DNA of 40,010 bases from a virus, in IMG/VR virus record IMGVR_UViG_3300034166_001736, positions 1-40,010 of that record. One strand, written 5' to 3'. Under the pieces are notes generated by a model, which was not told the DNA's origin, searched no databases, and saw nothing but the letters and a program-made list of their open reading frames with translations. Position numbers and translations under genes: made by a program. This document shows, piece by piece, positions 14,487-22,105 of this stretch. Positions within the stretch are counted from its first letter, which is position 1. Each line of letters opens with the position of its first letter.

Positions 14487-15452
14487 CTATACTGCCATTG
14501 GGGCTTTGATTGCTGGATGTGGATTGTAGTTGTTTAGTTTAAATTCGTCTATCAGTTCGTGGAAAAAAGATAGGGGAAGTTGTCTCAGGTCAGGTATAGA
14601 AAGTGTCGGTTCCTGACGAGATTCTCTTTGCAACTGCAACATTACCTGATCCGTATGATTTTTATAGATATGGATATCTCCAAAAGACATAATCAGTCGG
14701 CCTGGTTTCAGATTACTCAACTGGGCGATAATGTATGTTAGAAGAGAATAACTGGCGATATTAAAAGGCAAGCCTAGAAAAGTATCAACGGATCGCTGAT
14801 ACATGTGGCATTCGAGATAACCATCATTTGTAACATTAAACTGGGCGAAGATATGACAGGGAGGCAGACACATATCATCTAACTCTCCTGGATTCCAAGC
14901 AGTGACAATATGCCTTCGACCCATTGGGTCTTTAATAAGACCATCAATCAGATTGCTTACCTGATCGACTGCTCTGCCGTCAGGCGTTTTCCAATTTCGC
15001 CACTGAACTCCATAAATTCTACCAGCGTCTCCAACAAACAGCTGTTTATTTCTGTTTACCCAATAATTAGACTGGACGTTTTCAGTCCATATGGTTTTGT
15101 GGGTTTCAAAGCTTTTAACAAATCGATCTTCTTCCTCTTCAACCGAGTCATAATCGGCTTTATAATATTCAAACGGATTCTTGCCGTTTTTATGGACCAT
15201 ATAAGCAAGAAATCTTTCATCGGCTTCTCCTGTTAGAAACCAAAGAAGCTCAGAAACTATTGCTCTCCATGCCATCCTTTTAGTTGTAAGAGCAGGAAAG
15301 GTTTGTTTAATATCAAACTCTATTTGCCCACCAAACACACTAAGAGTATCAACGCCCGTGCGATTCTTGCGGAGTTGTCCTCTGGATAGCACGTCTTTTA
15401 AGAGATTATGATAAACCTCATCGTGCCTGTTGAAAATTGCTTCTGAAGTCAT
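14487..15452 (-). CDS. thyA: Thymidylate synthase ThyA
   Basis: The 321-residue protein is a folate-dependent thymidylate synthase that turns dUMP into dTMP. Visible motifs include RTGVDTLSVFG (31-41), GDAGRIYGVQWR (141-152), the catalytic Cys199 in LPPCHIFAQ, and FNIASYSLLTYIIAQ with SFGDIHIYKNH further on. It is slightly longer than the 264-residue E. coli enzyme because of an insert near residues 90-140, as in several phage ThyA proteins. Its start overlaps the end of the primase gene by 35 bases. Confidence 0.95.
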   Translation of the reverse strand: MTSEAIFNRHDEVYHNLLKDVLSRGQLRKNRTGVDTLSVFGGQIEFDIKQTFPALTTKRMAWRAIVSELLWFLTGEADERFLAYMVHKNGKNPFEYYKADYDSVEEEEDRFVKSFETHKTIWTENVQSNYWVNRNKQLFVGDAGRIYGVQWRNWKTPDGRAVDQVSNLIDGLIKDPMGRRHIVTAWNPGELDDMCLPPCHIFAQFNVTNDGYLECHMYQRSVDTFLGLPFNIASYSLLTYIIAQLSNLKPGRLIMSFGDIHIYKNHTDQVMLQLQRESRQEPTLSIPDLRQLPLSFFHELIDEFKLNNYNPHPAIKAPMAV

Positions 15453-16500
15453 TTTTTGTTTTTCTTTCTTCTATGTCACACATTTTTCTTTGATTTAAGA
15501 CCAAAAGGGCATTGAGTCCCTGAAAGGTATTGGCTTTAATGGTTTTAAGTATTTGTTCCTGAGAGAGTCCAGAAAGAAACATCTCGTTTATATCTTTTTG
15601 TTGTATTGATGGTGGCCAGATAACAACACTGAAACCTTTATCAATAGCAGATTTAATCTGTTTGACTATCTGTTTATTTCTGGGTTCGTTATCATATATG
15701 ACTACCATACTACTTTTGTCGATTCCAGTCAAGTTAATTATTGAAGTTAGATTGCCTCCTGCTGCAGCGATAGCGTTTGGCAAAAACATTGCATCGAATG
15801 GCCCCTCTGTCAGATAGACAGTCGATGAGGTATCAACAGTTTCCATACCCCAAATTTTTGGAGCTTCATCAAAAAGCATAATGGTAATATAACGAAGCTT
15901 GCTTTTCGGATCGAGGGATCTTCCCTGAAAGCCAACAAGGATCTTATTCTTATCTATAAAAGGTATAATTATCCTCGGTTCCTCAGGGCAATCATCGGTA
16001 AGTTTACCAGGAACAAATTTATTGACGAGCTCTTTAAACTTCTCGGCGTAATAAATTCGATAATGCTGATTCGGCGGTATCTTTCTATTCTCGATATATT
16101 GTTTTGCGGGATGATCGTGGGGCAGAGAAGATATCTTTGGAATCTGATTAAGAATGGTAGCCTTGACGAATTTAGGCTTCTTCATTTTATCAGCGAATAA
16201 CTCAACGTCTGTCTTTTCGACCTTATTGCTGTTTTGCAATTTCTCTTTGATAAACTGATAATATGTGGTGTTATCGAACTTTTTAAGAAAGTTAGAAAAA
16301 TACATCGATGTCATGCAATTATGACAATGATACCGATATGAACCTTTTTTGGGGTAAAGATATCCACGAGCCTTGGTAGATTTCTTCTGAGAATCCTCAC
16401 ACAAGACACAACGAAAATTAAAGATAGATTTTGATTTTGATTTAAATCGGGGAAGTTTAGAAGATATTAGAAAGATGTATTTTCGCTCAAGCCATTCCAT
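15418..16500 (-). CDS. DNA primase (T4 gp61 type)
   Basis: The 360-residue protein matches T4 gp61 primase in layout. A zinc-binding domain has C31/C34 (CVLCEDS) and C59/C62 (CHNC). The core includes EPRIIIPFIDKNKILVGFQG (about 188-207). TOPRIM motifs are LTEGPFDAMFLP (about 230-241) and VVIYDNEPRN (about 267-276). It makes RNA primers for the lagging strand and would partner with a gp41-like helicase encoded elsewhere. The last 35 bases overlap the ThyA start. The start ATG has a weak GAG site. Confidence 0.92.
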   Translation of the reverse strand: MEWLERKYIFLISSKLPRFKSKSKSIFNFRCVLCEDSQKKSTKARGYLYPKKGSYRYHCHNCMTSMYFSNFLKKFDNTTYYQFIKEKLQNSNKVEKTDVELFADKMKKPKFVKATILNQIPKISSLPHDHPAKQYIENRKIPPNQHYRIYYAEKFKELVNKFVPGKLTDDCPEEPRIIIPFIDKNKILVGFQGRSLDPKSKLRYITIMLFDEAPKIWGMETVDTSSTVYLTEGPFDAMFLPNAIAAAGGNLTSIINLTGIDKSSMVVIYDNEPRNKQIVKQIKSAIDKGFSVVIWPPSIQQKDINEMFLSGLSQEQILKTIKANTFQGLNALLVLNQRKMCDIEERKTKNDFRSNFQQAR

Positions 16501-16528
16501 CGGTCACCACTCATAGAGGTTGAATATT

Positions 16529-16547
16529 AATCAGTGCATTACTGATT
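16529..16547 (-). terminator. Short hairpin after the PAS-like gene
   Basis: AATCAGT pairs with ACTGATT around a 5-base loop, directly at the stop of the gene ending at 16546. It has no strong U-tract, so it may be a weak terminator or a stabilising 3' hairpin. Confidence 0.35.
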
Positions 16548-17178
16548 ATACTTCTTCTATCAGTTTAGACAAGCTATTTTCGGAAGTTTTCTCAAAAATA
16601 CCGATGCCAACAATATAATCAACTCCATCAGGTAATCTAATTGGAAACTTTCTTCCCACAAAAATGCCTTTTGGTGTTTTTTCCGTTAAATGAATACCTT
16701 CTTGTTGTTTGTAAACCTTCTCGTCGTTCTGAGTAAAAACAGCTGCTGTTTCTTTATCCCAAATTTCTTCATCGGTTTTCCCATCATACAAACTGGCTGG
16801 GCCCTGCAATATTTCTTTGGCGTGTCCCTTTGAGCATCTTATCATAACATATTCGTTTTCTGCCATTCTTCTTTTAACCCAAGAAATGCCAGGATCTGAA
16901 TCAATAAAATCTCTTAAGATATCTGAGGGTATGACATGTTTGTTTTGGCCGAGTCTCTCCTCAGTCAGTTCTCTGGTCAATCTTTCGATAGTTTCTTCGG
17001 CTGTTTTCAGACGATTGGAGACTCTTTCTGAATAAGACCTCTCCCTCTCAGCCTCGTCTATCTCGTCTTGTTTTTTCTGTCTTTTGGCTTTTTGCCTTTC
17101 GTTAATAATATAAACGAGGGCGGCAGATATCGGAGTAGCAATAGAAAGCACTTGCGTAATGATCTGATCCAGCGTCAT
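16546..17178 (-). CDS. Membrane-anchored coiled-coil protein with PAS-like domain
   Basis: The 210-residue protein has an N-terminal apolar helix (IITQVLSIATPISAALVYII, 6-25) followed by KR-rich residues, then a coiled coil (about 30-77). Its C-terminal domain (about 90-200) resembles a PAS fold: ISWVKRRMAENEYVMIRCSKG (98-118), YDGKTDEEIWDKETAAVF (131-148), ND at 151-152, and a final strand GVDYIVGIGIFE. The piece GKTDEEIW-KETA closely matches the GKTDxELWPxE motif of PAS sensors. PAS domains bind small ligands or haem and transmit signals. No kinase or cyclase is attached. It sits next to lysis-type membrane genes, so it could modulate holin or host-membrane state. That role is inference. 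Confidence 0.6.
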   Translation of the reverse strand: MTLDQIITQVLSIATPISAALVYIINERQKAKRQKKQDEIDEAERERSYSERVSNRLKTAEETIERLTRELTEERLGQNKHVIPSDILRDFIDSDPGISWVKRRMAENEYVMIRCSKGHAKEILQGPASLYDGKTDEEIWDKETAAVFTQNDEKVYKQQEGIHLTEKTPKGIFVGRKFPIRLPDGVDYIVGIGIFEKTSENSLSKLIEEV

Positions 17179-17209
17179 TTCTGTTTTCCTAAGAGGCTAC
17201 TTACTTTTA

Positions 17210-17563
17210 TTATATATTTACAAGAATTTTGCTCTTAGCCGCCCAGATCGAATAAAATGTAATAATATTGAAAAATAAAAATATTTCTATCAACCACCAA
17301 GTTTCCAGCGTCTGAAAGATCTGTTGCGTTACTTGTGGAGCGGACGTAAGATACATAACAACGCTTCCTAGAGCGACAACAAGATAATTTAATGATATGA
17401 TGCAAAAAAGTCTAGACCCAACAATAGAATTTACTTTGGGGATGGCCGCTCGTTGCGGATCATAAGAAGATAGTTTCTTAGAAAACGACCAGGACGACCA
17501 AGAAACAGCCAACATAGATAAAAACCAAAGGCACATCTCAAAGCTTACGTTATAAAACATCAT
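17210..17563 (-). CDS. Three-helix membrane protein, possible holin
   Basis: The 117-residue protein appears to have three membrane segments: about 8-26 (FEMCLWFLSMLAVSWSSW), 50-72 and 88-110. It carries few charges outside short loops. It lies directly downstream of a spanin pair and a 69-residue gene and upstream of the PAS-like gene. Holins are often of this size with two or three helices, so it is a reasonable holin or antiholin candidate, although no family signature proves it. The start overlaps the end of the previous gene by four bases. Confidence 0.5.
   Translation of the reverse strand: MMFYNVSFEMCLWFLSMLAVSWSSWSFSKKLSSYDPQRAAIPKVNSIVGSRLFCIISLNYLVVALGSVVMYLTSAPQVTQQIFQTLETWWLIEIFLFFNIITFYSIWAAKSKILVNI
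17215..17222 (-). promoter_or_regulatory. Late-like box TGTAAATA
   Basis: One base differs from TATAAATA. It lies at the 3' end of the membrane-protein gene, about 40 bases upstream of the PAS-like gene start. Confidence 0.35.
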
Positions 17564-17769
17564 TTTGCTCCGCTGATGAGTCTTCTAGCAACTGCTAGTG
17601 ATTGTTTATTATCGTCTTCAGTTCCTGCATTAATAATACTTAACGCCGCCACAAGCATGAGAATTTCTTTTGTGTTATCTTTTTTGCTAGTTTTGTATTT
17701 TGCAAGAAGATTACCAATCAGAGTTACGAGGGTGCTTCTTACGGAATCTGGTTTATTCTCCTTTTCCAT
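17560..17769 (-). CDS. Hypothetical helical protein, 69 aa
   Basis: The 69-residue product starts at the ATG at 17769, behind GGAGG. That site argues against the in-frame ATG five codons earlier, which would lie within it. The sequence is helical with an amphipathic middle (KEILMLVAALSIINAGTE), but has no clear transmembrane helix. It overlaps the end of the lipoprotein gene by 17 bases and the next membrane protein by four, so it is part of the lysis-type cluster. The function is unknown. Confidence 0.55.
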   Translation of the reverse strand: MEKENKPDSVRSTLVTLIGNLLAKYKTSKKDNTKEILMLVAALSIINAGTEDDNKQSLAVARRLISGAK

Positions 17770-18115
17770 CTTTCCCTCCCTCATAGTATTCTTTAAACCC
17801 TAGATAAACGCTATTTTTATCATCTATATATTTTTTAATGTCAGCAAAGTTTAAGCTGAGAGCTTCGTAACCATCATCGGTTAAAGCGAACAAAACAGGA
17901 TTTATGTTTTGGGATTTTAGTTTTTCCATAACCTCAGTGAAATTTTGTTCAGTGACGATATACCATTTAATGTCTCTCATTGAGACATAATCTGGCTGCG
18001 GTAATACCAAATCGGGTTTATCTACTGGTATTACTTCAATATCTGTCTTTGGAGTCTGGCAACCGCTAAGGAAGAACAGTGCCAGGGCAGTCGCGCAACT
18101 TGCCAGTCTCGTCAT
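17753..18115 (-). CDS. Outer-membrane spanin-type lipoprotein (Rz1-like)
   Basis: The 120-residue protein starts MTRLASCATALALFFLSGCQ, a signal peptide with a lipobox ending at C19. It should therefore be lipidated and anchored in the outer membrane. The 50-base out-of-frame overlap with the upstream inner-membrane protein gene is the classical Rz/Rz1 architecture. Two-component spanins fuse the inner and outer membranes in the last step of lysis of Gram-negative hosts. It is longer than most Rz1 proteins and has a globular rather than proline-rich mature part, so the spanin role is inferred from the pair. Confidence 0.7.
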   Translation of the reverse strand: MTRLASCATALALFFLSGCQTPKTDIEVIPVDKPDLVLPQPDYVSMRDIKWYIVTEQNFTEVMEKLKSQNINPVLFALTDDGYEALSLNFADIKKYIDDKNSVYLGFKEYYEGGKDGKGE

Positions 18116-18536
18116 ACTCTTTTCTTTCTTCTTCGGTTAGAGGGTTTCCTGTTGATATTTCCATACAACGGAACACTTTCTTGGTTCCGTTATTAACTAT
18201 TCTTTCAATTGAATCGGGTCTAGCCTGGGCAAGATTTCCGATATCTCTTTGTCCATCCAGAGTCATTTTTCTGAATGTATTAGCCAGATCACTGACAGCT
18301 TTCTGTGAGGTTTTTTGTGCCTCTTGTATTTTTTCAGAGATAGTTTTCATTAGTTTAGAGTCGGCCACCAAAACGTCAATTGTTTTAGATTGCATTTCGT
18401 TTGATATTTGTAGAGTGCTAATGTCACTGGCCATTTTAAACATCTTTTTCTGTGAATCTTGGTAATAGAAATAGAAAGCTGTTCCCAAGCCAGCCAGAAA
18501 AACAAAAACTATGACATATGTCCAGATATTTTTCAT
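18066..18536 (-). CDS. Inner-membrane spanin-type protein (Rz-like)
   Basis: The 156-residue protein has one N-terminal membrane helix (TYVIVFVFLAGLGTAFYFYY, about 6-25) followed by a long coiled coil (about 26-100) and a soluble tail with two cysteines (C123 in VFRCME and C149 in RDCPG). This is the layout of an i-spanin, with the coil crossing the periplasm to meet the lipoprotein partner. The partner gene begins inside its 3' end. The implied host is Gram-negative. Confidence 0.72.
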   Translation of the reverse strand: MKNIWTYVIVFVFLAGLGTAFYFYYQDSQKKMFKMASDISTLQISNEMQSKTIDVLVADSKLMKTISEKIQEAQKTSQKAVSDLANTFRKMTLDGQRDIGNLAQARPDSIERIVNNGTKKVFRCMEISTGNPLTEEERKEYDETGKLRDCPGTVLP

Positions 18537-18794
18537 TTATGGAAGACCAGGAACGTTTACTGATGAGTCTCCGCCTTTTTTTGATGCTTCGGGGTGACCA
18601 TAAGTATCTGGCCTTTTTGCCATTTTAAACGATTTAATCAATTGCATAATATGACGGCTCATCATTGATAATCTGCCAAGAGGAGGATCCACTCTATTAA
18701 CATTTAAATCTCCTGTTTGAGAATTAGTTGCTCCTGAAGAATTAGCAGGAACTGATTCGGCTAATTCTTCCACGAATTGTTTAAACGTTTTCAT
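18537..18794 (-). CDS. CTS-tagged small internal protein, 85 aa
   Basis: The 85-residue product begins MKTFKQFVEELAESV, one of the closest matches here to the T4 capsid-targeting sequence (MKTYQEFIAEA). In T4 this tag sends IPI, IPII, IPIII and Alt into the prohead and is removed by the gp21 protease after a [L/I]xE site. The rest is low complexity followed by a basic helix (LIKSFKMAKRPDTYG). A GCTAAATA late-like box lies at 18832-18839. I infer a small internal head protein; no enzymatic motif is seen. Confidence 0.65.
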   Translation of the reverse strand: MKTFKQFVEELAESVPANSSGATNSQTGDLNVNRVDPPLGRLSMMSRHIMQLIKSFKMAKRPDTYGHPEASKKGGDSSVNVPGLP

Positions 18795-18831
18795 ACCGTT
18801 TCTCTCTTTTCTCGCAACAACTCTGCTAATA

Positions 18832-18839
18832 TATTTAGC
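18832..18839 (-). promoter_or_regulatory. Late-like box GCTAAATA
   Basis: Six of eight positions match TATAAATA. It sits 38 bases upstream of the CTS-tagged 85-residue gene, with a GAGAG ribosome-binding site in between. Confidence 0.4.
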
Positions 18840-18854
18840 TGAAATTAATTCTTG

Positions 18855-19208
18855 TTACAAATTTGTCAATATTTTTTCTATTTTGTCGTCACATAAAACT
18901 CCAGATAACTTTTCTGGCAAACGATTCAAATAAGAAATAAAGGGGATTAAATACTGTTGATATTCTGGCATCTTTACCAGCAACATTCTTGTGGTTTCTT
19001 TGTCAAAACAATTATACAAGATAATCAGATGGTTGAGTATAAGCCTTTCTTTCAGTTCGCCAGTATTGTGGTATTTGGTTAGAAGCTTTTTTATATACTT
19101 GAAACGATTCAAATCGTTTAAAAATTCGCTGGTGCTGGTACATTGTGGATTATCATAATGTTTCGCAGCGAAAATAATAAAGTTTGAATCATTCAGTACA
19201 TCAAACAT
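18855..19208 (-). CDS. Conserved T4-like phage protein, 117 aa
   Basis: I recall close relatives of this 117-residue protein in marine T4-like phages as a conserved uncharacterised family. Shared pieces include FIIFAAKHYDNPQC (10-23), EFLNDLNRFKYIKKLL (28-43), and LKERLILNHLIILYNCFD (53-70). It is all-helical with no catalytic motif. Relatives sit among virion or late genes. It starts three bases after the 85-residue gene upstream ends. Confidence 0.65.
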   Translation of the reverse strand: MFDVLNDSNFIIFAAKHYDNPQCTSTSEFLNDLNRFKYIKKLLTKYHNTGELKERLILNHLIILYNCFDKETTRMLLVKMPEYQQYLIPFISYLNRLPEKLSGVLCDDKIEKILTNL

Positions 19209-19211
19209 CTA

Positions 19212-19469
19212 TTAATTTTGTGACCTTTTTAAAATACTGGGATCCTTGACGTTCATCATCCCACTTACATCATTCTTTTCAGAATCAGCTGGCTTTATTA
19301 CAGCAGTTTTTGAGGTGTAACCCTTTCCAATTGGAAGAGAATATATTTTAAATTTTTTGTCTGGATGTTCTGGATGAGTCACAACATCTCCGACTTTCAG
19401 AGGCTCGCCTTTGGGAAAAGGTATAACATCGGCTTCGCTGAAAATAATCTTTTTGATTTTGTTTAGCAA
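19212..19469 (-). CDS. SH3-like small protein, 85 aa
   Basis: The 85-residue product starts at a TTG at 19469, with AGGAAG eight bases upstream, right after the stop of the preceding small gene. Its N-terminus MLNKIKKIIFSEADVIPFP resembles that of the gene just upstream and is loosely CTS-like (hydrophobic-x-S-E-A). Residues 24-50 (PLKVGDVVTHPEHPDKKFKIYSLP) form a KOW/SH3-like strand pattern. It may be a processed internal protein, but the evidence is thin. Confidence 0.55.
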   Translation of the reverse strand: MLNKIKKIIFSEADVIPFPKGEPLKVGDVVTHPEHPDKKFKIYSLPIGKGYTSKTAVIKPADSEKNDVSGMMNVKDPSILKRSQN

Positions 19470-19470
19470 T

Positions 19471-19623
19471 TTACAATCTTCCTATTTCTTTTGTACCAGT
19501 CTCTTCGCCTTTTTTCTTTCTAACATTTAATAAATGAAAAAGAGTTTCAAGAGGAGTTTTATGCAAGGCCCGCTCGGGAATTTTCTTTTGTTCTGCTATG
19601 ATCTGTTTAATTTTCTCTAACAT
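19471..19623 (-). CDS. Small basic protein, 50 aa, late
   Basis: The likely start is the ATG at 19623, because the late octamer at 19637-19644 would start transcription too close to the upstream in-frame ATG at 19635, and GGA lies six bases before 19623. The product MLEKIKQIIAEQ... is 50 residues (54 from the upstream ATG), helical and basic, with a HLLNVRKKKGEE segment. Its first twelve residues parallel those of the following gene. No function is recognised. Confidence 0.55.
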   Translation of the reverse strand: MLEKIKQIIAEQKKIPERALHKTPLETLFHLLNVRKKKGEETGTKEIGRL

Positions 19624-19636
19624 CTTATTTTCCATT

Positions 19637-19644
19637 TATTTATA
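19637..19644 (-). promoter_or_regulatory. T4-type late promoter TATAAATA
   Basis: A perfect octamer is present on the minus strand. Its closeness to the downstream start codons decides the start of the 50-residue gene. Confidence 0.75.
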
Positions 19645-19698
19645 ATGATGGGCCATCTTTCGATAGCCCACCATCTACTACAACAAAGAAAACATCAG

Positions 19699-20655
19699 TT
19701 ACGAGTCTTTGGCGATTACGTCTTCAGCATCGCCTGCAATCGAGCCCATAGCCACTAGAGTTTCATACTGAATTCTTCCTGAGCGATTGCCTGTTCCGAC
19801 AACCCTACGAACCCAACCAGCATGGGCGACTTTACCAGAAAGACCAGAAATTACAGGAGCCCGAGCAGTGGCTGTTTGACCCTGAAGCGTATGTCCTGTT
19901 TCGGTCAAACCTTTAGTAAGAGTGATGGCTGAACCGCCGATTGTACTTGAAAGATATACACCTGTTGAGTTTGGCGTCACAACATAATATGAAGCGCCAT
20001 TTGTCAGTCCGGCAATAACAGTGTTTCCAGCCGCGACTTCGTAGGTAACAAGATCATTGGCCTGCAGAACGTTTGTTGCAATAGAAATAAATCCATTGGT
20101 TGCAACAGCAGAGTTGGCGTTAAAGGATTGTTTTGCTGGAGCGGCGATTGTTACTGCTGGAGGAGTTGTGTATGAGTTTCCGGAAAGGACAACGTTAACA
20201 GCAGCAATACGGCCTGTGGAGTTGGCCTGGGCATTCGCTGTTCCGTTTCCACCAACAGTCACTGCAGCATTTGCTGTGTATCCAGAACCTGGGAAATTTA
20301 CCGCGATAGAGATAAGAGATCCGTTGGCCACACCAACTTCGGTTGTATCAATACCATAAACCTCAAGAGCGTTTCCATTAACCTCAGTAGCCGCAACATA
20401 AGCTGGAGCCTGCTGGAAAATGTAGGTGTTTGAAGCACCAACTGTTGCAACTGCCGCACCAAGGTTAGAAGCTTGGACCTGAGCAGCTGTGTTAGAATCG
20501 ATTCGAACAATTAGATATTTTTTGGAATCGGCTATAATGTACTCGCCGACTTTAGCCTCAGTCTGAAACAGAGTGCTTGTACCAACACAATATCCATTGG
20601 CATAAATCTGGATAGTTCCAGTATTAGCAGTTTTAGCGTCTCGGTTACCCCACAT
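19699..20655 (-). CDS. Beta-repeat virion structural protein, 318 aa
   Basis: The 318-residue protein starts MWGNRDAKTANTGTIQIYAN and is rich in Ala, Gly, Thr, Val and Asn, with almost no charged residues in its core. Residues about 110-170 contain two copies of a beta unit ending GSGYTANAAVTV and GNSYTTPPAVTI. The N-terminal part (TGTIQIYANG, then GTSTLF, then KVGEYIIADSKKYLIVRI) resembles a beta-sandwich found in structural proteins of marine T4-like phages. The ribosome-binding site is AAGGAAG and a GATAAATA late-like box lies upstream. It is probably an abundant head, neck or tail surface protein. GC content is higher than in neighbours, consistent with high expression. Confidence 0.65.
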   Translation of the reverse strand: MWGNRDAKTANTGTIQIYANGYCVGTSTLFQTEAKVGEYIIADSKKYLIVRIDSNTAAQVQASNLGAAVATVGASNTYIFQQAPAYVAATEVNGNALEVYGIDTTEVGVANGSLISIAVNFPGSGYTANAAVTVGGNGTANAQANSTGRIAAVNVVLSGNSYTTPPAVTIAAPAKQSFNANSAVATNGFISIATNVLQANDLVTYEVAAGNTVIAGLTNGASYYVVTPNSTGVYLSSTIGGSAITLTKGLTETGHTLQGQTATARAPVISGLSGKVAHAGWVRRVVGTGNRSGRIQYETLVAMGSIAGDAEDVIAKDS

Positions 20656-20695
20656 ATGTTTCTTCCTTTTTGTTGTAGTTTTATCTATTTATCTG

Positions 20696-20703
20696 TTTGA
20701 GTA
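20696..20703 (-). promoter_or_regulatory. Late-like promoter GATAAATA
   Basis: Seven of eight positions match the octamer. It lies about 40 bases upstream of the beta-repeat structural gene. Confidence 0.6.
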
Positions 20704-20708
20704 TCTGT

Positions 20709-22052
20709 TTAAGGTTTCCCTCTAAGTTTGGTTAATCTTTCTCTGGTTCTCTTTCCTGCAGCGTCTATTTCAACCTCGGTACTGTCCAAAACACCGCTTT
20801 GTTTTGTAAGAGTGGGTTGTGTTTTAATCCGTTCTCCAAATTTTTTAAGTCGTTCAGCTGCTGTCTCTGTAATCTCTGTATTTTCGCCAATACGTTTGCC
20901 AGCCCTTCTGCTAAAATTACCCATCAAATCTGTTTGTTTATTTGAATTTGACATGGCTTGTAACATTGCCAGTACTGTTGGTGTAAGAGCTTTTCTTTTG
21001 GCTGCGCCAACTAAAGTGCCACCAATTGTTTCAATGGCTCTATCTGCGTCTGGATGCACAAACATCTCCGAAAACATTTGATTTACGCTCATCCTCCGAA
21101 AATCTTCATTTAGTTTATTAGAAACAAAACAATTGACGGCATTAAAGGCATATTGTTCAGAAGAAATTTTTCTTGGTGTGTACTTCTGCACAGCTTCTGA
21201 ATAAACCTCAACGATTTCTTCGAACGAAACGCCTGCTTTCTCAGCTTTTTCTTTCAAAGCTTTCACAGCCTTTGTTTCTTCGCCTGATGCCAGTGCATAG
21301 ATTGTATTGACGCTTTCGCTCAAGTAAGGAATAGTTTCTTCTCCCATTACCAGCCTTTGCATAGGCATTTTTGGTATGGTAGTTGCAACACCTGAAAGTC
21401 GCTCAATAGAAATTTGTCTGACTTTGGGAAGAAGTCTTTGTGCGAGTCTTTTAATCGCTTTTTGTTTTCTTTCCAAAATCTTGTCTATCATTATTTTTTC
21501 TGGTATTGTCATCTGGTCGTATGGTGTGTGGGAAATTTTTTGTTTAATTAAATTTCTGGCCATTCTTTCGGCTCTTTTTTCGAGCCTGGATTGTGATGGC
21601 ACTCTTTCTTGATATCTCAGTTGTCCCCGATAGACCTTTGGTTCGATTCTTTTCATTTGACGAGCTCTGACCAATCTTTGTTGGAAAGTCAGGGATCTTC
21701 CTTCTTGTACTGTTTCTTCCTTCATCTGAGTTTGCAGATAATCACAAGCGGTCTCGATGTAATCTTTGGCGAGGGTGATTTTAGACTGAACCCATTCTGG
21801 CAAATTGGTGTTTGGTTCTAGCATATCGTGGATACATTTGGCGTTTGTCATAATACTCTTGAGTTGTGACATCGCCATGTCGCCCTCATAGTCATACTCG
21901 TATTCATCGCCTTTTGATTTTTCGAGGATGTGCTCTTTCTCATCCATTATTTTAACAGCACAAATTTTATCGGATAATTTTTTTGGAGCTTCGGGAACGC
22001 CCTCTACACTTTTACTAGAAACAGCGGTTCTGCGGTCTTGTTTTTTCTTCAT
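20709..22052 (-). CDS. Head-associated protein conserved in marine T4-like phages
   Basis: The 447-residue product is largely helical. Residues about 58-110 (GDMAMSQLKSIMTNAKCI, then NLPEWVQSKITLAKDYIETA) match a module I recall from virion proteins of marine T4-like phages. This is followed by a very basic stretch (about 124-215, including FQQRLVRARQMKRIEPKV) and, near 290-330, SSEQYAFNAVNCFVSNKLNE, also seen in that group. Basic charge and late control suggest an internal head or DNA-contacting virion protein. An ACTAAATA late-like box lies at 22087-22094. No enzymatic motif is visible. Confidence 0.65.
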   Translation of the reverse strand: MKKKQDRRTAVSSKSVEGVPEAPKKLSDKICAVKIMDEKEHILEKSKGDEYEYDYEGDMAMSQLKSIMTNAKCIHDMLEPNTNLPEWVQSKITLAKDYIETACDYLQTQMKEETVQEGRSLTFQQRLVRARQMKRIEPKVYRGQLRYQERVPSQSRLEKRAERMARNLIKQKISHTPYDQMTIPEKIMIDKILERKQKAIKRLAQRLLPKVRQISIERLSGVATTIPKMPMQRLVMGEETIPYLSESVNTIYALASGEETKAVKALKEKAEKAGVSFEEIVEVYSEAVQKYTPRKISSEQYAFNAVNCFVSNKLNEDFRRMSVNQMFSEMFVHPDADRAIETIGGTLVGAAKRKALTPTVLAMLQAMSNSNKQTDLMGNFSRRAGKRIGENTEITETAAERLKKFGERIKTQPTLTKQSGVLDSTEVEIDAAGKRTRERLTKLRGKP

Positions 22053-22086
22053 CAGAGTTTCCCTTGGGCTTATCTGTTTAATATTC

Positions 22087-22094
22087 TATTTAGT
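22087..22094 (-). promoter_or_regulatory. Late-like box ACTAAATA
   Basis: Six of eight positions match TATAAATA. It lies 35 bases upstream of the head-associated protein gene, following the stop of the nucleotidyltransferase-like gene. Confidence 0.45.
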
Positions 22095-22105
22095 TAAAAT
22101 GAGTT

